Assembly: GCA_021770445.1 (NCBI GenBank)
Contig: JAETQY010000013.1
Location: forward strand, 1 to 64,000
DNA from: Bacillota bacterium
GTDB lineage: Bacteria; Bacillota; Clostridia; Oscillospirales; Oscillospiraceae
Length of the DNA stretch: 64,000 bases
Direction: 5' to 3'
Below the pieces are notes generated by a model. The model had not been told where the DNA came from, ran no database searches, and worked only from the letters and a program-made list of their open reading frames with translations. Made by a program: the position numbers and the translations under genes. Shown one piece after another: positions 24,321 through 34,500 of the stretch. Every line of letters begins with the position of its first letter. The first letter of the stretch is position 1.

Positions 24321-25094
24321 TCAAAACAGACTGAAATACCACTGGATGACCGGGTCCCCAAAATATACCGTCAGGGCGGCGCCCGCCGCCAAAAATGGCC
24401 CGAAGGGCACCGCCGTCCCCTGCCGTCCCCCCGCCAGAGCTGCCCAGACCAGCCCCGTCAGGCAGCCGGCCAGCAGAGCCAGCAGAAGCTGGGCCCAGCT
24501 CAGGTACAGGGCCAGCACGAAGAGCAGCTTGATGTCCCCGCCGCCCATGACCTCCCGGCCCGTGACCTTCTCGGCCAGCAGCACCAGCGCCAGCAGGGCC
24601 AGCGGGACAAGGCAGGCCTTGAAAACGTCAAAAACCGCGCTGAGGTCCTCTCTCAGGACCAAAAACCACACCAGACGGTTGGCCGCCAGGGCCAGCAGGA
24701 GCGGGTCGGGGATGATCCGCCTGGCCCCGTCGGTGAGGGATAGGCACAGCAACAGCGCCCACCAGATCAGCCACTGGCCCAGCTCCGGGCTCAGCCCGAA
24801 GCGCACTCCCGCACATACAAAGCCAGCCGCCCCCGCCAGCTCGGAGACCAGGCAGTCCGCCGGGATGGGTTCCCCGCAGTATCTGCACCTTCCCCGGCGG
24901 AAGAGCCAGCTGAACACCGGGACCAGGTCCCCGGCCCCCAGCACATGGCCGCAGGCGGCGCATTTCGACCGGCCTGCGAACATCCGCTCCCCCGCCGCCC
25001 AGCGGGAGACGGCGCAGTCGGCAAAGCTGGCCCATACCACGCCCATGACCCCCAGCCAGAAGCAGAGGTAAATTGTCAAAATCGTCTCTTCCAT
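24321..25094 (-). CDS. pilD: Prepilin peptidase (type IV leader peptidase)
   Basis: A 257-residue membrane aspartic protease that cuts prepilins after the leader Gly and usually methylates the new N-terminus. The zinc-binding cysteines C45, C48, C70 and C73 lie in the N-terminal loop (CAACGHV, CRYCGE). The two catalytic aspartates fit D122 (SLTDGARR) and D187 (MGGGDIKL). About eight hydrophobic segments are visible. Substrates are encoded in the same operon: PilA and four other prepilins. Confidence 0.92.
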   Translation of the reverse strand: MEETILTIYLCFWLGVMGVVWASFADCAVSRWAAGERMFAGRSKCAACGHVLGAGDLVPVFSWLFRRGRCRYCGEPIPADCLVSELAGAAGFVCAGVRFGLSPELGQWLIWWALLLCLSLTDGARRIIPDPLLLALAANRLVWFLVLREDLSAVFDVFKACLVPLALLALVLLAEKVTGREVMGGGDIKLLFVLALYLSWAQLLLALLAGCLTGLVWAALAGGRQGTAVPFGPFLAAGAALTVYFGDPVIQWYFSLF

Positions 25095-25121
25095 CGTCCC
25101 TCCATCGTCCCCCGCAGGAAC

Positions 25122-25277
25122 AAGGCTTCCCCTTTAGGGGAAGCTGTCGAGCGAAGCGAGACTGATGAGGCGTTTCGCCGCAGGCGAAACATACGAAGTA
25201 TCCGAAGGCTGTACGGAAACGGCCTCATCCGTCATTTGCTTCGCAAATGCCACCTTCTCCTAAAGGGGAAGGCTTTT
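25122..25277. repeat. Palindromic interspersed repeat, copy 1
   Basis: A 156-base unit whose ends are inverted copies (AAGGCTTCCCCTTTAGGGGA at the left, TCCTAAAGGGGAAGGCTTTT at the right) with inner hairpins, for example GAGCGAAGCGAG and ATTTGCTTCGCAAAT. A related unit lies at 60724-60843, sharing the end pattern AAGGCT...GGCTTTT and the segment CCGTCAT...GCTTCGC...ATGCCACCT. It sits between pilA and pilD and could fold in the operon mRNA. Confidence 0.75.
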
Positions 25278-25383
25278 TCCGTCCCGCAGACGCCCTCCAA
25301 GAAGCGCAGGCCCCCGCGCCCCTTGGAGGACGCCCGCTTTCGCGGGCTGTCCAGTTTTCTACGCTATTCGTTAGGTGCATCAG

Positions 25384-25827
25384 TCAATTGGGCATCTCCC
25401 CAAACTTTGCTTGGACCTTTCCTGTAGCAGAGACTTTGATAAAAATACCCTTGCCGGCATTATCACCGGACTTTCCGTAATCAAAGCCAGTGGCGCCATT
25501 GGTCTGCGCAGTTCCTGTAAGTGTACCCTGTCCCTCTTTGATAACATAGTAAGCGCTTCCGCCATCGGTTCCGATACCAGACTCTGGCGCAGGATTACTA
25601 GTTGCTGCCTTAGTAGCAGAGAGGTACTCCACCGTAGCAGCGCCGATGGCGGCGCGCAGGTTCGCATCATCGGCGGCCTTCTTGGCATTGTCCAGAGAGC
25701 CGGTCACCATGGGAATGGACACCACCACCAAAATAGCGATGATGGCGACGACGATCAACATCTCGACGAGGGTAAAGCCGCCGTTTTTGCTGAGCTTGGC
25801 GTTCAGCTTTTCTTTGAGTTTTTTCAT
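25384..25827 (-). CDS. pilA: Major type IV pilin
   Basis: A 147-residue prepilin with a 17-residue basic leader ending in Gly. The conserved mature start FTLVEMLIVVAIIAILVVVS has the invariant Glu at +5 and the hydrophobic assembly helix. The C-terminal globular domain is short and rich in Ala, Gly, Thr and Ser (SNPAPESGIGTDGGSAYY). It has no Cys pair, as in many Gram-positive pilins. It lies between pilC and pilD with larger gaps than the other genes (about 137 bases upstream), so extra transcription control is possible. The canonical cleavage site marks it as the likely main subunit. Confidence 0.92.
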   Translation of the reverse strand: MKKLKEKLNAKLSKNGGFTLVEMLIVVAIIAILVVVSIPMVTGSLDNAKKAADDANLRAAIGAATVEYLSATKAATSNPAPESGIGTDGGSAYYVIKEGQGTLTGTAQTNGATGFDYGKSGDNAGKGIFIKVSATGKVQAKFGEMPN

Positions 25828-25964
25828 TTCATAACATCCTTTCTTTTAACGTTTTTATATTCGGGATAACCGCCTGTGCATGAGCGGAAAACCGTAAAAA
25901 CTGTCCCCCTTTCCTTTGCATCTGGAATGTATATATTCAGAGCACATATCAAGGCTCGGAATAC

Positions 25965-27176
25965 CTAACCAATACCGCCGTACATGCTGAACATAGGCAG
26001 ATAGACCGCCATAAGGATAAACACGACGAAGATGGCCAGAACGATGATGATGGCGGGCTCCAGGAGGGAGAGGGCCCGCTTGGTGCGCACCTCCACCTCG
26101 TTGTCGTAATACTCGGCCAGCACCCGGAGGGTGGATTCCATGGACCCGGTGGCCTCGCCCACGGCGGTCATCTGCACCAGCATGGCGGGCAGCTCCTTGG
26201 CGTAGCGCATACACTCCCCCAGGGGCCGGCCGCCCTCCACGCCGGGCAGGGTGTCCAGCACCTCCCCGGACATACACCGGTTGGTCATGGTCCGCCCGGA
26301 GACCTCGATGGCCTGGAGAATGGGCATCCCGGCGGTGAGGAGGGTGGACATGGTGTGGGCAAACTGGCTGGCCCCGGACATGCGGACGATGCCGCCTAAA
26401 ATGGGGAGGTTGAGCTGGGCCCGGGCCAACACCACCCCGCCCTTCTCCGTGGCGCCGTAGAGGCGGACCAGGAGGACGGCCAGGGCGATGAGGCCAATCA
26501 GCGTCAGGGTGTGCTTCTGGAAAAAGTTGGACATGGCGATCAGGGCCACCGTCACCCAGGGCAGCTCGATGTCCATGCTCTCAAACAGCCCGGTAAAGGT
26601 GGGCACGGCGTAGCCCATGATAATGGCCACCACGATCACCGCCACCACGATGACGAAGGCGGGGTAGGTCAGGGCGGACACCACGCTGTCCCGGGTCTTG
26701 CTCATGCGGTTGAAGTAGTCGGCCAGCCGGTTGAAGGAGGAGAGCAGGTCGCCCGACTCCTCCCCCGCCCGCACCGTCTCCCGGAAGGTGACAGGCAGCT
26801 TCCCTCCGCCCCGCTGCTCCAGGCTGTAGCTCAGCGGCCAGCCGTTGGACACGTCCTCCGACACCTGCCGCAGCAGCTGCTCCAATGCCTTGTCCCCGCA
26901 CTGTCCGGCCACCAGGTCCACCGTCTGCACCAGGGGCAGGCCGGCCTTTAGGATGATGGCGAACTGCCGGCAGGTCAGGGCCAGGCTCTTGGCGCCGATC
27001 TTCCGGAACCGGGCCAGGGGGTCCCGAGTGACCACCCGGGGCACCTCCTTCAGGGAGAGCACCACCTCGCAGTTCTGCCTGATCTGGGCCACGGCGTCAT
27101 TTTGGCTCACCGCCTCCACGATTCCCGTCACCCGCTCCCCGCTGGCGTAGGCCCCCTCGTACTTATATGTGGGCAT
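25965..27176 (-). CDS. pilC: PilC, type IV pilus platform membrane protein
   Basis: A 403-residue member of the type II secretion F / PilC family. It has the N-terminal PTYKYEGAYASGERVTG segment, then two copies of the T2SF domain (about 68-190 and 270-390) with three transmembrane helices. The motif LPLVQTVDLVA in the first copy repeats as MPILQAIEVSG in the second. It forms the inner-membrane platform turned by PilB and PilT. It lies 18 bases after pilT. Confidence 0.93.
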   Translation of the reverse strand: MPTYKYEGAYASGERVTGIVEAVSQNDAVAQIRQNCEVVLSLKEVPRVVTRDPLARFRKIGAKSLALTCRQFAIILKAGLPLVQTVDLVAGQCGDKALEQLLRQVSEDVSNGWPLSYSLEQRGGGKLPVTFRETVRAGEESGDLLSSFNRLADYFNRMSKTRDSVVSALTYPAFVIVVAVIVVAIIMGYAVPTFTGLFESMDIELPWVTVALIAMSNFFQKHTLTLIGLIALAVLLVRLYGATEKGGVVLARAQLNLPILGGIVRMSGASQFAHTMSTLLTAGMPILQAIEVSGRTMTNRCMSGEVLDTLPGVEGGRPLGECMRYAKELPAMLVQMTAVGEATGSMESTLRVLAEYYDNEVEVRTKRALSLLEPAIIIVLAIFVVFILMAVYLPMFSMYGGIG

Positions 27177-27194
27177 AAATCGTCTCCTTTTCCG

Positions 27195-28274
27195 TTACAG
27201 CGGCCGCTTGAAGCCAGGGGCCCGCAGACCGTTGGCCGGCGGGGGCGTCCCCTGGGACTGGTCCCGGAGGGCGGAGCGGTAGGTCTCCTCGGTGATGGTC
27301 CCGGCGGAGCGCAGGTTTTGCAGGCAGCGGTCCATAAGGATGTTGCCCACCGCCCCGGTGGTCTGAATGGCGTTGATGATCTGGGGGGTCTTGCCCTCCC
27401 GGATCAGGTTGCGGATGGCCCCGTCGGTCTTCATCACCTCGCAGGCCAGCACCCGGCCGCCCCCCACTCTGGGCAGGAGCTGCTGGGACAGGACCGCCTT
27501 CAAGGTCATGGAGAGCTGGAGGCGTATCTGCTGCTGCCGGGCCGCCGGGAACACGTCCACAATGCGGTCGATGGAGTCGGCGGCTGAGTTGGTGTGCACC
27601 GTGCCGAACACCAGATGGCCCGTCTCGGCGGCGGTGAGGGCGGTCTCGATGGTCTCCAGGTCCCGCATCTCGCCCACTAAGATGACGTCCGGGTCCTCCC
27701 GGAGGGCGGAGCGCAGGCCGGCGGCAAAGGACTGGGTGTCCTTACCCACCTCCCGCTGGTTGATCACGCACCGGTCCGGGGTATAGACGTACTCGATGGG
27801 GTCCTCCAGGGTGAGGATGTGCTTGCATTCCTTCCGATTGATCCGCTCCAGGATGGCCGCCAGAGTGGTGGACTTGCCCGAGCCGGTCTCACCGGTGATG
27901 AGCACTAGGCCCTGGCTGTAGCCGGGGAACTCCGCCGCCGCGGCGGGCAGGCCCAGCTCGCTCAGCTCAGGGATGTGGTCCTTCAACAGCCGGATGGCCG
28001 CCGACCACGCCCGCTGCTGCTGGAACAGATTCAACCGGCACCGCACCCCGGCGATGGTCATGGCCAGATCGACCTCCCCCGCCGCCCGGGCCCTGTTGAA
28101 GTCCGCCCCGGCCAGCTCCCGGGCAAAGTCCTCGCACTGCTGGGCCGTGAGCACCCCGCCGTCCATCTCCCGGATTTCTCCGTCCACACGGTACCGAGGG
28201 GTCAGCCCCCGTACCAGGTGGATGTCGGAGGCCCCGTCCAAGGCGGCCTTCGCCACCAGCTCTTCTACTGTCAT
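27195..28274 (-). CDS. pilT: PilT, pilus retraction ATPase
   Basis: A 359-residue hexameric ATPase that depolymerises the pilus. It has the Walker A ITGETGSGKSTT, the Asp box (TLEDPIEYVY), the Walker B region VILVGEMRDLETI and the His box GHLVFGTVHTNSAADSIDRI. The PilT-specific C-terminal pattern with RNLIREGKTPQ is present (the AIRNLIRE retraction motif). Its presence predicts retractile, twitching-capable pili. It sits between pilB and pilC. Confidence 0.95.
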   Translation of the reverse strand: MTVEELVAKAALDGASDIHLVRGLTPRYRVDGEIREMDGGVLTAQQCEDFARELAGADFNRARAAGEVDLAMTIAGVRCRLNLFQQQRAWSAAIRLLKDHIPELSELGLPAAAAEFPGYSQGLVLITGETGSGKSTTLAAILERINRKECKHILTLEDPIEYVYTPDRCVINQREVGKDTQSFAAGLRSALREDPDVILVGEMRDLETIETALTAAETGHLVFGTVHTNSAADSIDRIVDVFPAARQQQIRLQLSMTLKAVLSQQLLPRVGGGRVLACEVMKTDGAIRNLIREGKTPQIINAIQTTGAVGNILMDRCLQNLRSAGTITEETYRSALRDQSQGTPPPANGLRAPGFKRPL

Positions 28275-28298
28275 GCTATCCTTCCTTCCTATGCCCGG

Positions 28299-29987
28299 CT
28301 ATACGTCGCCCAGGACCCGCTGGACCTCCTCCACGGAGGTCACCCCGTCCAGGATCAGCCGGCGGCAGTTGGCCATAATGGGTTGAAAGTTGGCCCCCTC
28401 TACCGCCCGCTCCAGCTCCTTCAGGGAGCGGGCATGGATGGCCCGGCGCATATCGGAGGTGACCTCCAATATCTCAAAGGCCCCCGTCCGGCCCCGGTAA
28501 CCGGTGCCAAAGCACTCCCCACAGCCCTCACCCCGGTAGAAGGTGTAGTCCCCCGGCTCCATGCCCAGGGCGGCCAGCTCCTCCGGCGGAGGAGTATAGG
28601 GCTTCTTACAGTGGGGACACAGCCGCCGCACCAGCCGCTGGGATACGATGCCCTTCACCGCTCCGGCGATGAGGTAGGACTCCACCCCGATGTCCAGCAG
28701 GCGGTCCACCGAGGATACTGCGTTGTTGGTATGTACCGTGGAGAGCACCAGGTGGCCCGTCATGGCCGCCCGCATGGCGATCTCCGCCGTCTCCCCGTCT
28801 CGGATCTCGCCCACGGCGATGATATCCGGGTCCTGGCGCAGCACCGAGCGCAGGGCGCTGGCAAAGGTGAGGCCGGTCTTTTCGTTCACCTGCACCTGGC
28901 ACACGCCGTCGATGTGGTACTCCACCGGGTCCTCCAGAGAGACCAGATTGACCTCCTCACTCTTCAGCCGGTCGATGATGGCGTAGAGGGTGGAGGTCTT
29001 GCCCGAGCCGGTGGGGCCCACCATGAGGATGACCCCCTCGGTGGTGTGGTCCACTAGATCCCGCAGCCGCTCCCGGTTCTCCCCCTCCAGGCCGATACCC
29101 TCCAACGTGGCCAGCTCCGGGGTCTTGCGCAGCAGGCGGATGACCACCTTCTCCCCGTATATGGTGGGTAGGGTGGAGATTCGCAGGTCCAGCGTCTCCT
29201 GGCGGACGGTGACATTGGCCCGGCCGTCCTGGGGGAGCAGCTTCTGGGCGATGTCCATCCGGGCCATGATCTTCAAACGGGAGATGACCGCGTTTTGCAG
29301 CTTCCGGGGCACCGGGATGATGGGCCGCAGGGTGCCGTCAATGCGCATACGGATGGTCATGCTGTCCTCGCCGGGCTCCATGTGGATATCGCTGGCCCCC
29401 TCGGTACAGGCCCGGTCGATGATGGAGTTCACCAGGCGGATGGCCGGGGCGGCGTCGGCCTCGTCCTCGTCCACAGCCATGGACTGGACCAGGGCGGCGG
29501 AGTCCGCCCCGTACTGGAGCAGGTCCCGCTGCATGTCCTCAATGGCCCGCATGGCACCCTGGTTGCTGTACAGGTTCTGCACCGCCCGGTCCACCGCCGC
29601 TGAGGCGGCAATGAGGGGGATCACCCTGCGCCGGGTGACGGAGCGCACCTCCTCAATGGCCACAAAGTTCAGCGGGTCGGCCATCGCCAGGTAGACGTCG
29701 GTACGGGTCACCCGGATGGGGACCACCCCGTGTTTTTTCGCAATGCTTTTGGGCAGAATCTGGGCCATCTCGGAGGGGATGTTGTACCCGTTCAGGTCGA
29801 TAAATTCCACGCCCAGCTGGCTCATCAGGGTGTCGATCAGCTGTTTCTCGGTGATGAAGCCGTGCTTTTGCAGCACCGTGCCCAGCCGCTCCCCGGTGTC
29901 CGCCTGGAGCTTCAGCGCCTCGTTCAGCTGCTCCTGGGTGATGGTCCCGCTCTTGACCAGCAGGTCGCCCAACCGGATATACTTCAT
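28299..29987 (-). CDS. pilB: PilB, pilus extension ATPase
   Basis: A 562-residue GspE/PilB ATPase driving pilus polymerisation. The N-terminal 150 residues are a MshEN-type domain (GDLLVKSGTITQEQLNEAL), which in relatives can bind cyclic-di-GMP. The core has MVGPTGSGKTSTLYAII, the Asp box SLEDPVEYHI, the Walker B IIAVGEIRDGETAEI and the His box. The zinc-binding tetracysteine is CPHCKKPY with CGECFGTGYRGR. Its start overlaps the stop of the upstream minor prepilin by 4 bases. Confidence 0.95.
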   Translation of the reverse strand: MKYIRLGDLLVKSGTITQEQLNEALKLQADTGERLGTVLQKHGFITEKQLIDTLMSQLGVEFIDLNGYNIPSEMAQILPKSIAKKHGVVPIRVTRTDVYLAMADPLNFVAIEEVRSVTRRRVIPLIAASAAVDRAVQNLYSNQGAMRAIEDMQRDLLQYGADSAALVQSMAVDEDEADAAPAIRLVNSIIDRACTEGASDIHMEPGEDSMTIRMRIDGTLRPIIPVPRKLQNAVISRLKIMARMDIAQKLLPQDGRANVTVRQETLDLRISTLPTIYGEKVVIRLLRKTPELATLEGIGLEGENRERLRDLVDHTTEGVILMVGPTGSGKTSTLYAIIDRLKSEEVNLVSLEDPVEYHIDGVCQVQVNEKTGLTFASALRSVLRQDPDIIAVGEIRDGETAEIAMRAAMTGHLVLSTVHTNNAVSSVDRLLDIGVESYLIAGAVKGIVSQRLVRRLCPHCKKPYTPPPEELAALGMEPGDYTFYRGEGCGECFGTGYRGRTGAFEILEVTSDMRRAIHARSLKELERAVEGANFQPIMANCRRLILDGVTSVEEVQRVLGDV

Positions 29988-30502
29988 ACTCCTCCCCCCT
30001 TCCCCGGGTTCAGACAGCGCACTGTTACGCCCCCGTCGGGCGTTTGGGCGCTGATCGCTCCGTCTTTTGTCGCTACTGTAAGCTCAATGGTAAAATTAGG
30101 CTGAGTGTAGCTGATTTTTATATTCTTCACTTGGTAAGCTCCGTTCAGACCATAGGCCCCGGTGGACAGCAGCCGTTTCTCCTCATCCCCGACCCTTGCC
30201 ACGATCTGCCCGTCTGAATTGAGGTCCAGAGCGGTGTCCGCCCCAAAGGAGTCGCTGGTGTAGGTGAAGCCGTCCGTCCCATCCTCCGCCACGTCCCGGG
30301 CATAGCGCAGGTCGTCGGAGATCGCGTCCACGGCGGTGGACAGCAGCAGCTCCACCTCCGACTGGGCCACGATGGCCCGGTAGGTGCTCATGGCCATCTG
30401 CAAGCCAGTGTTCAGCAGCAGCCCCAGCAGAATCAGGATCACCACCGCGCACAGCATCTCCACCAGGGTCAGGCCGCTCTCGCTGTTCAGCTTCTTCCTC
30501 AT
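29984..30502 (-). CDS. Minor prepilin
   Basis: A 172-residue prepilin. The N-terminus (SESGLTLVEMLCAVVILILL) has the cleavage Gly, Glu +5 and a hydrophobic helix, with Leu instead of Phe after the cut. The rest is a small globular domain (YRAIVAQSEVELLLSTAVDA, then AISAQTPDGGVTVRCL). Its stop overlaps the pilB start and its start overlaps the previous prepilin stop, so translation is coupled across the cluster. It is probably part of the priming complex. Confidence 0.87.
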   Translation of the reverse strand: MRKKLNSESGLTLVEMLCAVVILILLGLLLNTGLQMAMSTYRAIVAQSEVELLLSTAVDAISDDLRYARDVAEDGTDGFTYTSDSFGADTALDLNSDGQIVARVGDEEKRLLSTGAYGLNGAYQVKNIKISYTQPNFTIELTVATKDGAISAQTPDGGVTVRCLNPGKGGGV

Positions 30503-30801
30503 CAGCCCGCCCTCTTGTAGGAGTACAAGCCCGTATCGCCGTATATCTCGATGGACAGGCTCCCCTCCATGCTGTTCTCTTTATTTTGGAGCTCTACTGT
30601 CCCGGGAGTTCCTGTCCCGGACTGCATCTCCGCGGCGGTGAGGGCCTTATAGTGCTCCTTGTCCAGCTTCTGGGCGTCCCGGTCCATGTTGGTGGAGGCC
30701 ATCACACAGCCGAACAGCAGCGCCACCGACAGGGAGGCGATGAGGATGGAGGCCAGCACCTCCACAAGGGTCTCTCCCCGGCTGTTATGGAGTTTCTTCA
30801 T
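30502..30801 (-). CDS. Minor prepilin (PilV/GspI-like)
   Basis: A 99-residue prepilin starting at ATG 30801; the longer frame upstream is a shadow of the neighbouring gene. The N-terminus (HNSRGETLVEVLASILIASL) has the cleavage Gly and Glu +5, but the residue after the cut is Glu rather than a hydrophobic one, which is unusual. The body is short, as in PilV/GspI minor pilins. It overlaps the upstream gene by 17 bases. Confidence 0.8.
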   Translation of the reverse strand: MKKLHNSRGETLVEVLASILIASLSVALLFGCVMASTNMDRDAQKLDKEHYKALTAAEMQSGTGTPGTVELQNKENSMEGSLSIEIYGDTGLYSYKRAG

Positions 30802-31576
30802 CCGCCGCCTCCTTCTTGACGATGCGGTCCAGGGTCCACCGAACAGGCTTGGTCTCATAGGAACCGCTCGCTCCGTGGCTGCTCGGGACAAGGAGCTGTT
30901 CCAGCTTGCCGTTTGGCTTCATCACAGCCTCCATGATATACTCCGAATGGGCCGTTAAGGAGGCGGTCAGGGTGAGCTCGCCCTTGGCGTCCAGCACGGC
31001 CACTACCGTGACCTCATCGGTAAGCCCGCCGTAGGTATCCGCGTCCACATCCGCCTTAAGGGTTACGGTGTGGGGGCTCGTGGGCTGGATAGTGCTCGTC
31101 CCCAGAGGCTCGTAAGAATACTCGTCGATGGGGCTCAGCTGTCTTATGGGTACCTTGAACTGACCGGCAAAGTGGATGTCCAGGTCGTTGTACAGGGGCA
31201 GGACCTGTTTCAGTCCCCACTCGATGCCGCCCTTCCGAAGCTCACCCGTCTGCTGGGTGTAGCTGTGCTTATAGTGATCCAGGACCTTTTGTTCCTTCCC
31301 TTCCGCGTCTATTTCCGTAATATAGACAGGAGTTTTCGTGTATTCGTACTTCCCCACGTACTCCACGCTTTCCAGCTCGTCACAGATCAGGGTCAGGGCT
31401 GAGGACAGGGTCAGGTACTTCTGCTGCTCCTCCCGGTTGCTCCTGATCTTGCCCGCGTTGGAGGACGCCGCCATCAGCACCGACGCCCCCACCATCATGC
31501 ACACCAGCAGAAACAGCAGCGCCATCAGGATAGAGGCCCCCTGGCTGCTCTTCCATTTTTTCCACAGCGCTTTCAA
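30785..31576 (-). CDS. PilX/GspK-like minor pilus protein
   Basis: A 263-residue protein whose N-terminus (SSQGASILMALLFLLVCMMV) is a prepilin-like helix without the strict Glu +5, as in PilX-type minor pilins that carry general assembly signals. A helical stretch and a long beta-rich domain follow. The start is TTG 31576 behind GGAGGGA. The first 197 bases lie inside the frame of the giant prepilin upstream. It ends with an acidic tail (RIVKKEAADEETP) overlapping the next prepilin. Confidence 0.8.
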   Translation of the reverse strand: MKALWKKWKSSQGASILMALLFLLVCMMVGASVLMAASSNAGKIRSNREEQQKYLTLSSALTLICDELESVEYVGKYEYTKTPVYITEIDAEGKEQKVLDHYKHSYTQQTGELRKGGIEWGLKQVLPLYNDLDIHFAGQFKVPIRQLSPIDEYSYEPLGTSTIQPTSPHTVTLKADVDADTYGGLTDEVTVVAVLDAKGELTLTASLTAHSEYIMEAVMKPNGKLEQLLVPSSHGASGSYETKPVRWTLDRIVKKEAADEETP

Positions 31577-34500
31577 TGGGGCGCTCCCTCCTCTCCTGCT
31601 CAGCGTTCTCTTCCGGTTTGGGCTGTACGGTGATGACCAGCTCGTGGGTCAGGCCCTCCATCGTCAGGGTGACATTCAGCTTGACGCCCTCCGCCGGGAA
31701 GTCGGCGCCCGCGGTCCTCGTCAGCTTGATGACCGTCCCCTCAACCTTAGGTGTGAAGTCTGTAAGGGTGCTGTCCGCAAGAGTTGGCTGGGAGATCACA
31801 GGGGCATAGGCATCGAAGTCCATGGTCCAGACTGTACCGGCCTCGTCCCACTTGCCCTCCGGGAGCTCCAGAAGGTCCACTTCTATCTGGTGCAGCTCAT
31901 TTTCCTTGGGATAGTCGCTCTGGGTGTAGGTATAGGTCACCTCCGCCCGCCGTCTGGTATCCTCGGTCTCCTCGCCGGTCCGGGTCAGCCTGACGCCGCT
32001 CCCGTCGATCTTCGCCGAGACCGGAGCGCTCACGCCCTCCGCCTTTAGCAGGTCCAGCGTCCCGTTGAGAGACACATCGAAGGTCTGCTCCTCCGGCCTC
32101 CTGCCCCAGGCCGTCAGCGGCACAAGCACCTTGTCGTTGGGGAAAATACTCACCGTATTGGGGCGCAGCTCTATCCTTGCGGTGACGTAGACCGTGATGG
32201 GTAGGGAATACTCCGTCCCGTTCGTCTCCTCGAAGGTGACGGTCACGGTTACAGGTGTGTCGCTGGCTTTCAGGGCCGTTACGGTCAGCTTCCCGTCCAC
32301 GACTTGCGCTTTCACTACACCGTCGCCGAAGGTCGTTTCGGTGCTGGGTCCCCAGGTCCCGCTGCCGGTGGCGGTCAGTTGCTCGGTGTGGGTCCGCCAG
32401 TCCTTCCTGGTGCCATTCTCGTCGGTCCAGGCGAACATATCCAGCTCGATGGGCCGGTTACCATTGGGGCGCATGATGCCGTTGAGCTCCCACTCGCCGT
32501 AGTGGACGTTAAATACCATGCCGTCCGACACCCGGGTCTGGGTCAGCACAGTGGGGAAGGGATAGTCCATGCCTCGCAGGTCCAGACGGTCCTTGGGTGC
32601 GTAGCTAAACCGGCCCGCCATGGCCAGCCCGCCTACCTCGGAGGTCACCGGGCTGTAGGGCGCGGGCGTCTGTCCCGCGTTCAGCAGAGCATAGATCGAC
32701 TGGCCGCCAATCTCCTCTTTGCCCGCAAGCTGCTGGTAGGTGACTGCCCGCTGGCCGCTCACATTGTCCGCCGTGCCGCTCAGATAGTAGTTGTTGTTGC
32801 CCAAATCTACCGTACCGGTGCCATTATCACGCCCGGTCCCGCCGATGTTGTACACCTCCTTGACCTCTCCCCCCGTGTTGGGCAGGGTCAGGTAGCTGTA
32901 GCAGCTTTTGACGGCGGCTGTGTTTTCCGCTGCGCCAAGGGGCTCCATGCCCACGCCGCCGATGAGACGGCCGGCATAGATGGATGCGTCTTGGGCAGTT
33001 ACCTTGATCTCTCCGCCGGTGTAGCAGTTAGTCACGCTGGCCGTGGTGGAGCCTACCAGACCGCCCACTCGAATAGGCGACGCACTGCCGCTCTTGCTAT
33101 GCTCGCAGACGATTTCAATGACTGCGGCTGCGGTACAGCCTGTCAGCTCCTTGTCGGTCATACCCACAAGACCGCCGATTGCACCGCCCATATCTGAGGG
33201 CCGAGCATATGTCGTCTCATCCCGGATAGTATATCCGGCCACGGCGCAGTTGGAAATCGTACTATTCCTGGCTACGCCCACCAAAACGCCGCCAGCGTAC
33301 CAGGCATACGCATTGTTTTGCAGCGTAACACTGCCATCACCGGTGTGTTTATCCCTCGATCTTCCTCTTACCTTTACCACATCCTGCCCGGATTCAGAAA
33401 ACATCACTATATCCGTCAACGTGGCATCTTGTACATACCCGAAAAGCCCCATGGTATTGATCTGATAGTTATACTCGTTTATGTCAATATTGAAATTTTT
33501 TAAGGTATAACTGCCGCCGTCATAAGTACCTCCGAACCAACCAGACACCGTCCCGGTGTCATTTCTAACGAAGCCTTGGGCAATAGGGAAAAACACGCCA
33601 TTTTCATTGTCTTTCTCACCATTCTTATAGGGATCATAGGACTTTCTCTCCGCAACCCAGTCGATATCGTGGGTCTGCTTCCAGTAATAGTCTTTGTTCA
33701 AATAGGGGAAGCGTGTAACACTGTAATTTCCCAGGCCCACAGGCACGTCGGTATAAGCCGTGTCATACCAGTTGATATCCTGAAGCTGGAGGCCGCTACG
33801 CACCTGATAGGGATTCTCCTTCACCGTACCGGGGGCCTTGTCGGAAGCTCCACCAGTTATCGTCAGTCCCCCTGCGTTCTGCACCGACATAGCGTCCGCA
33901 AATTGGGGATTAACGATAAACTCCACCTGTAGAGTGCCTTGCTTCAATTTAAAAACTCCGCTATTGGGATCGAGCGGCTTACTGCTGTCCTTCCTAAACA
34001 AGCACAACCCGGATACAGTTTTTTTCGCACGGTAAATATCATCATTTTCATTCGCCGCCTTCGGGGCTTCGCGATAAGTATTCCAGCAACGGAACGTATA
34101 GCCCGTTATTAACTCAGACAGACCTTTCTCTGCCGCAGTCTCCCTCGCTTTGGAGTCCGCCTCACCTTCCTTTATGGCTTTAAGTTTTTGGGGATCATCG
34201 TTTTCATAAAATTCTCGTTCTTTATTAGGATCCAACTTATTAAAATTTTCAAAATTAAGGTATGTATTGTCGTCTCGATGGCTCCAAAGCATATACGGAG
34301 TATTACCGATATTTTCCGCCTCCAACGTGACATTCTCCGCAACATCTTTGCTGGAATAGTAGCCGTAGCCATACTCGGTGACCACCCGACCGTCGCCGTG
34401 GGCCTCGGACAGGGTGCTCTGCTTGGTAATGGTCTTTTTCTCAATGTCCACAGCCAGGGCGCTCATGTGGTAGGTGGGATTTCCGCCGCCCTCGGCGTCC

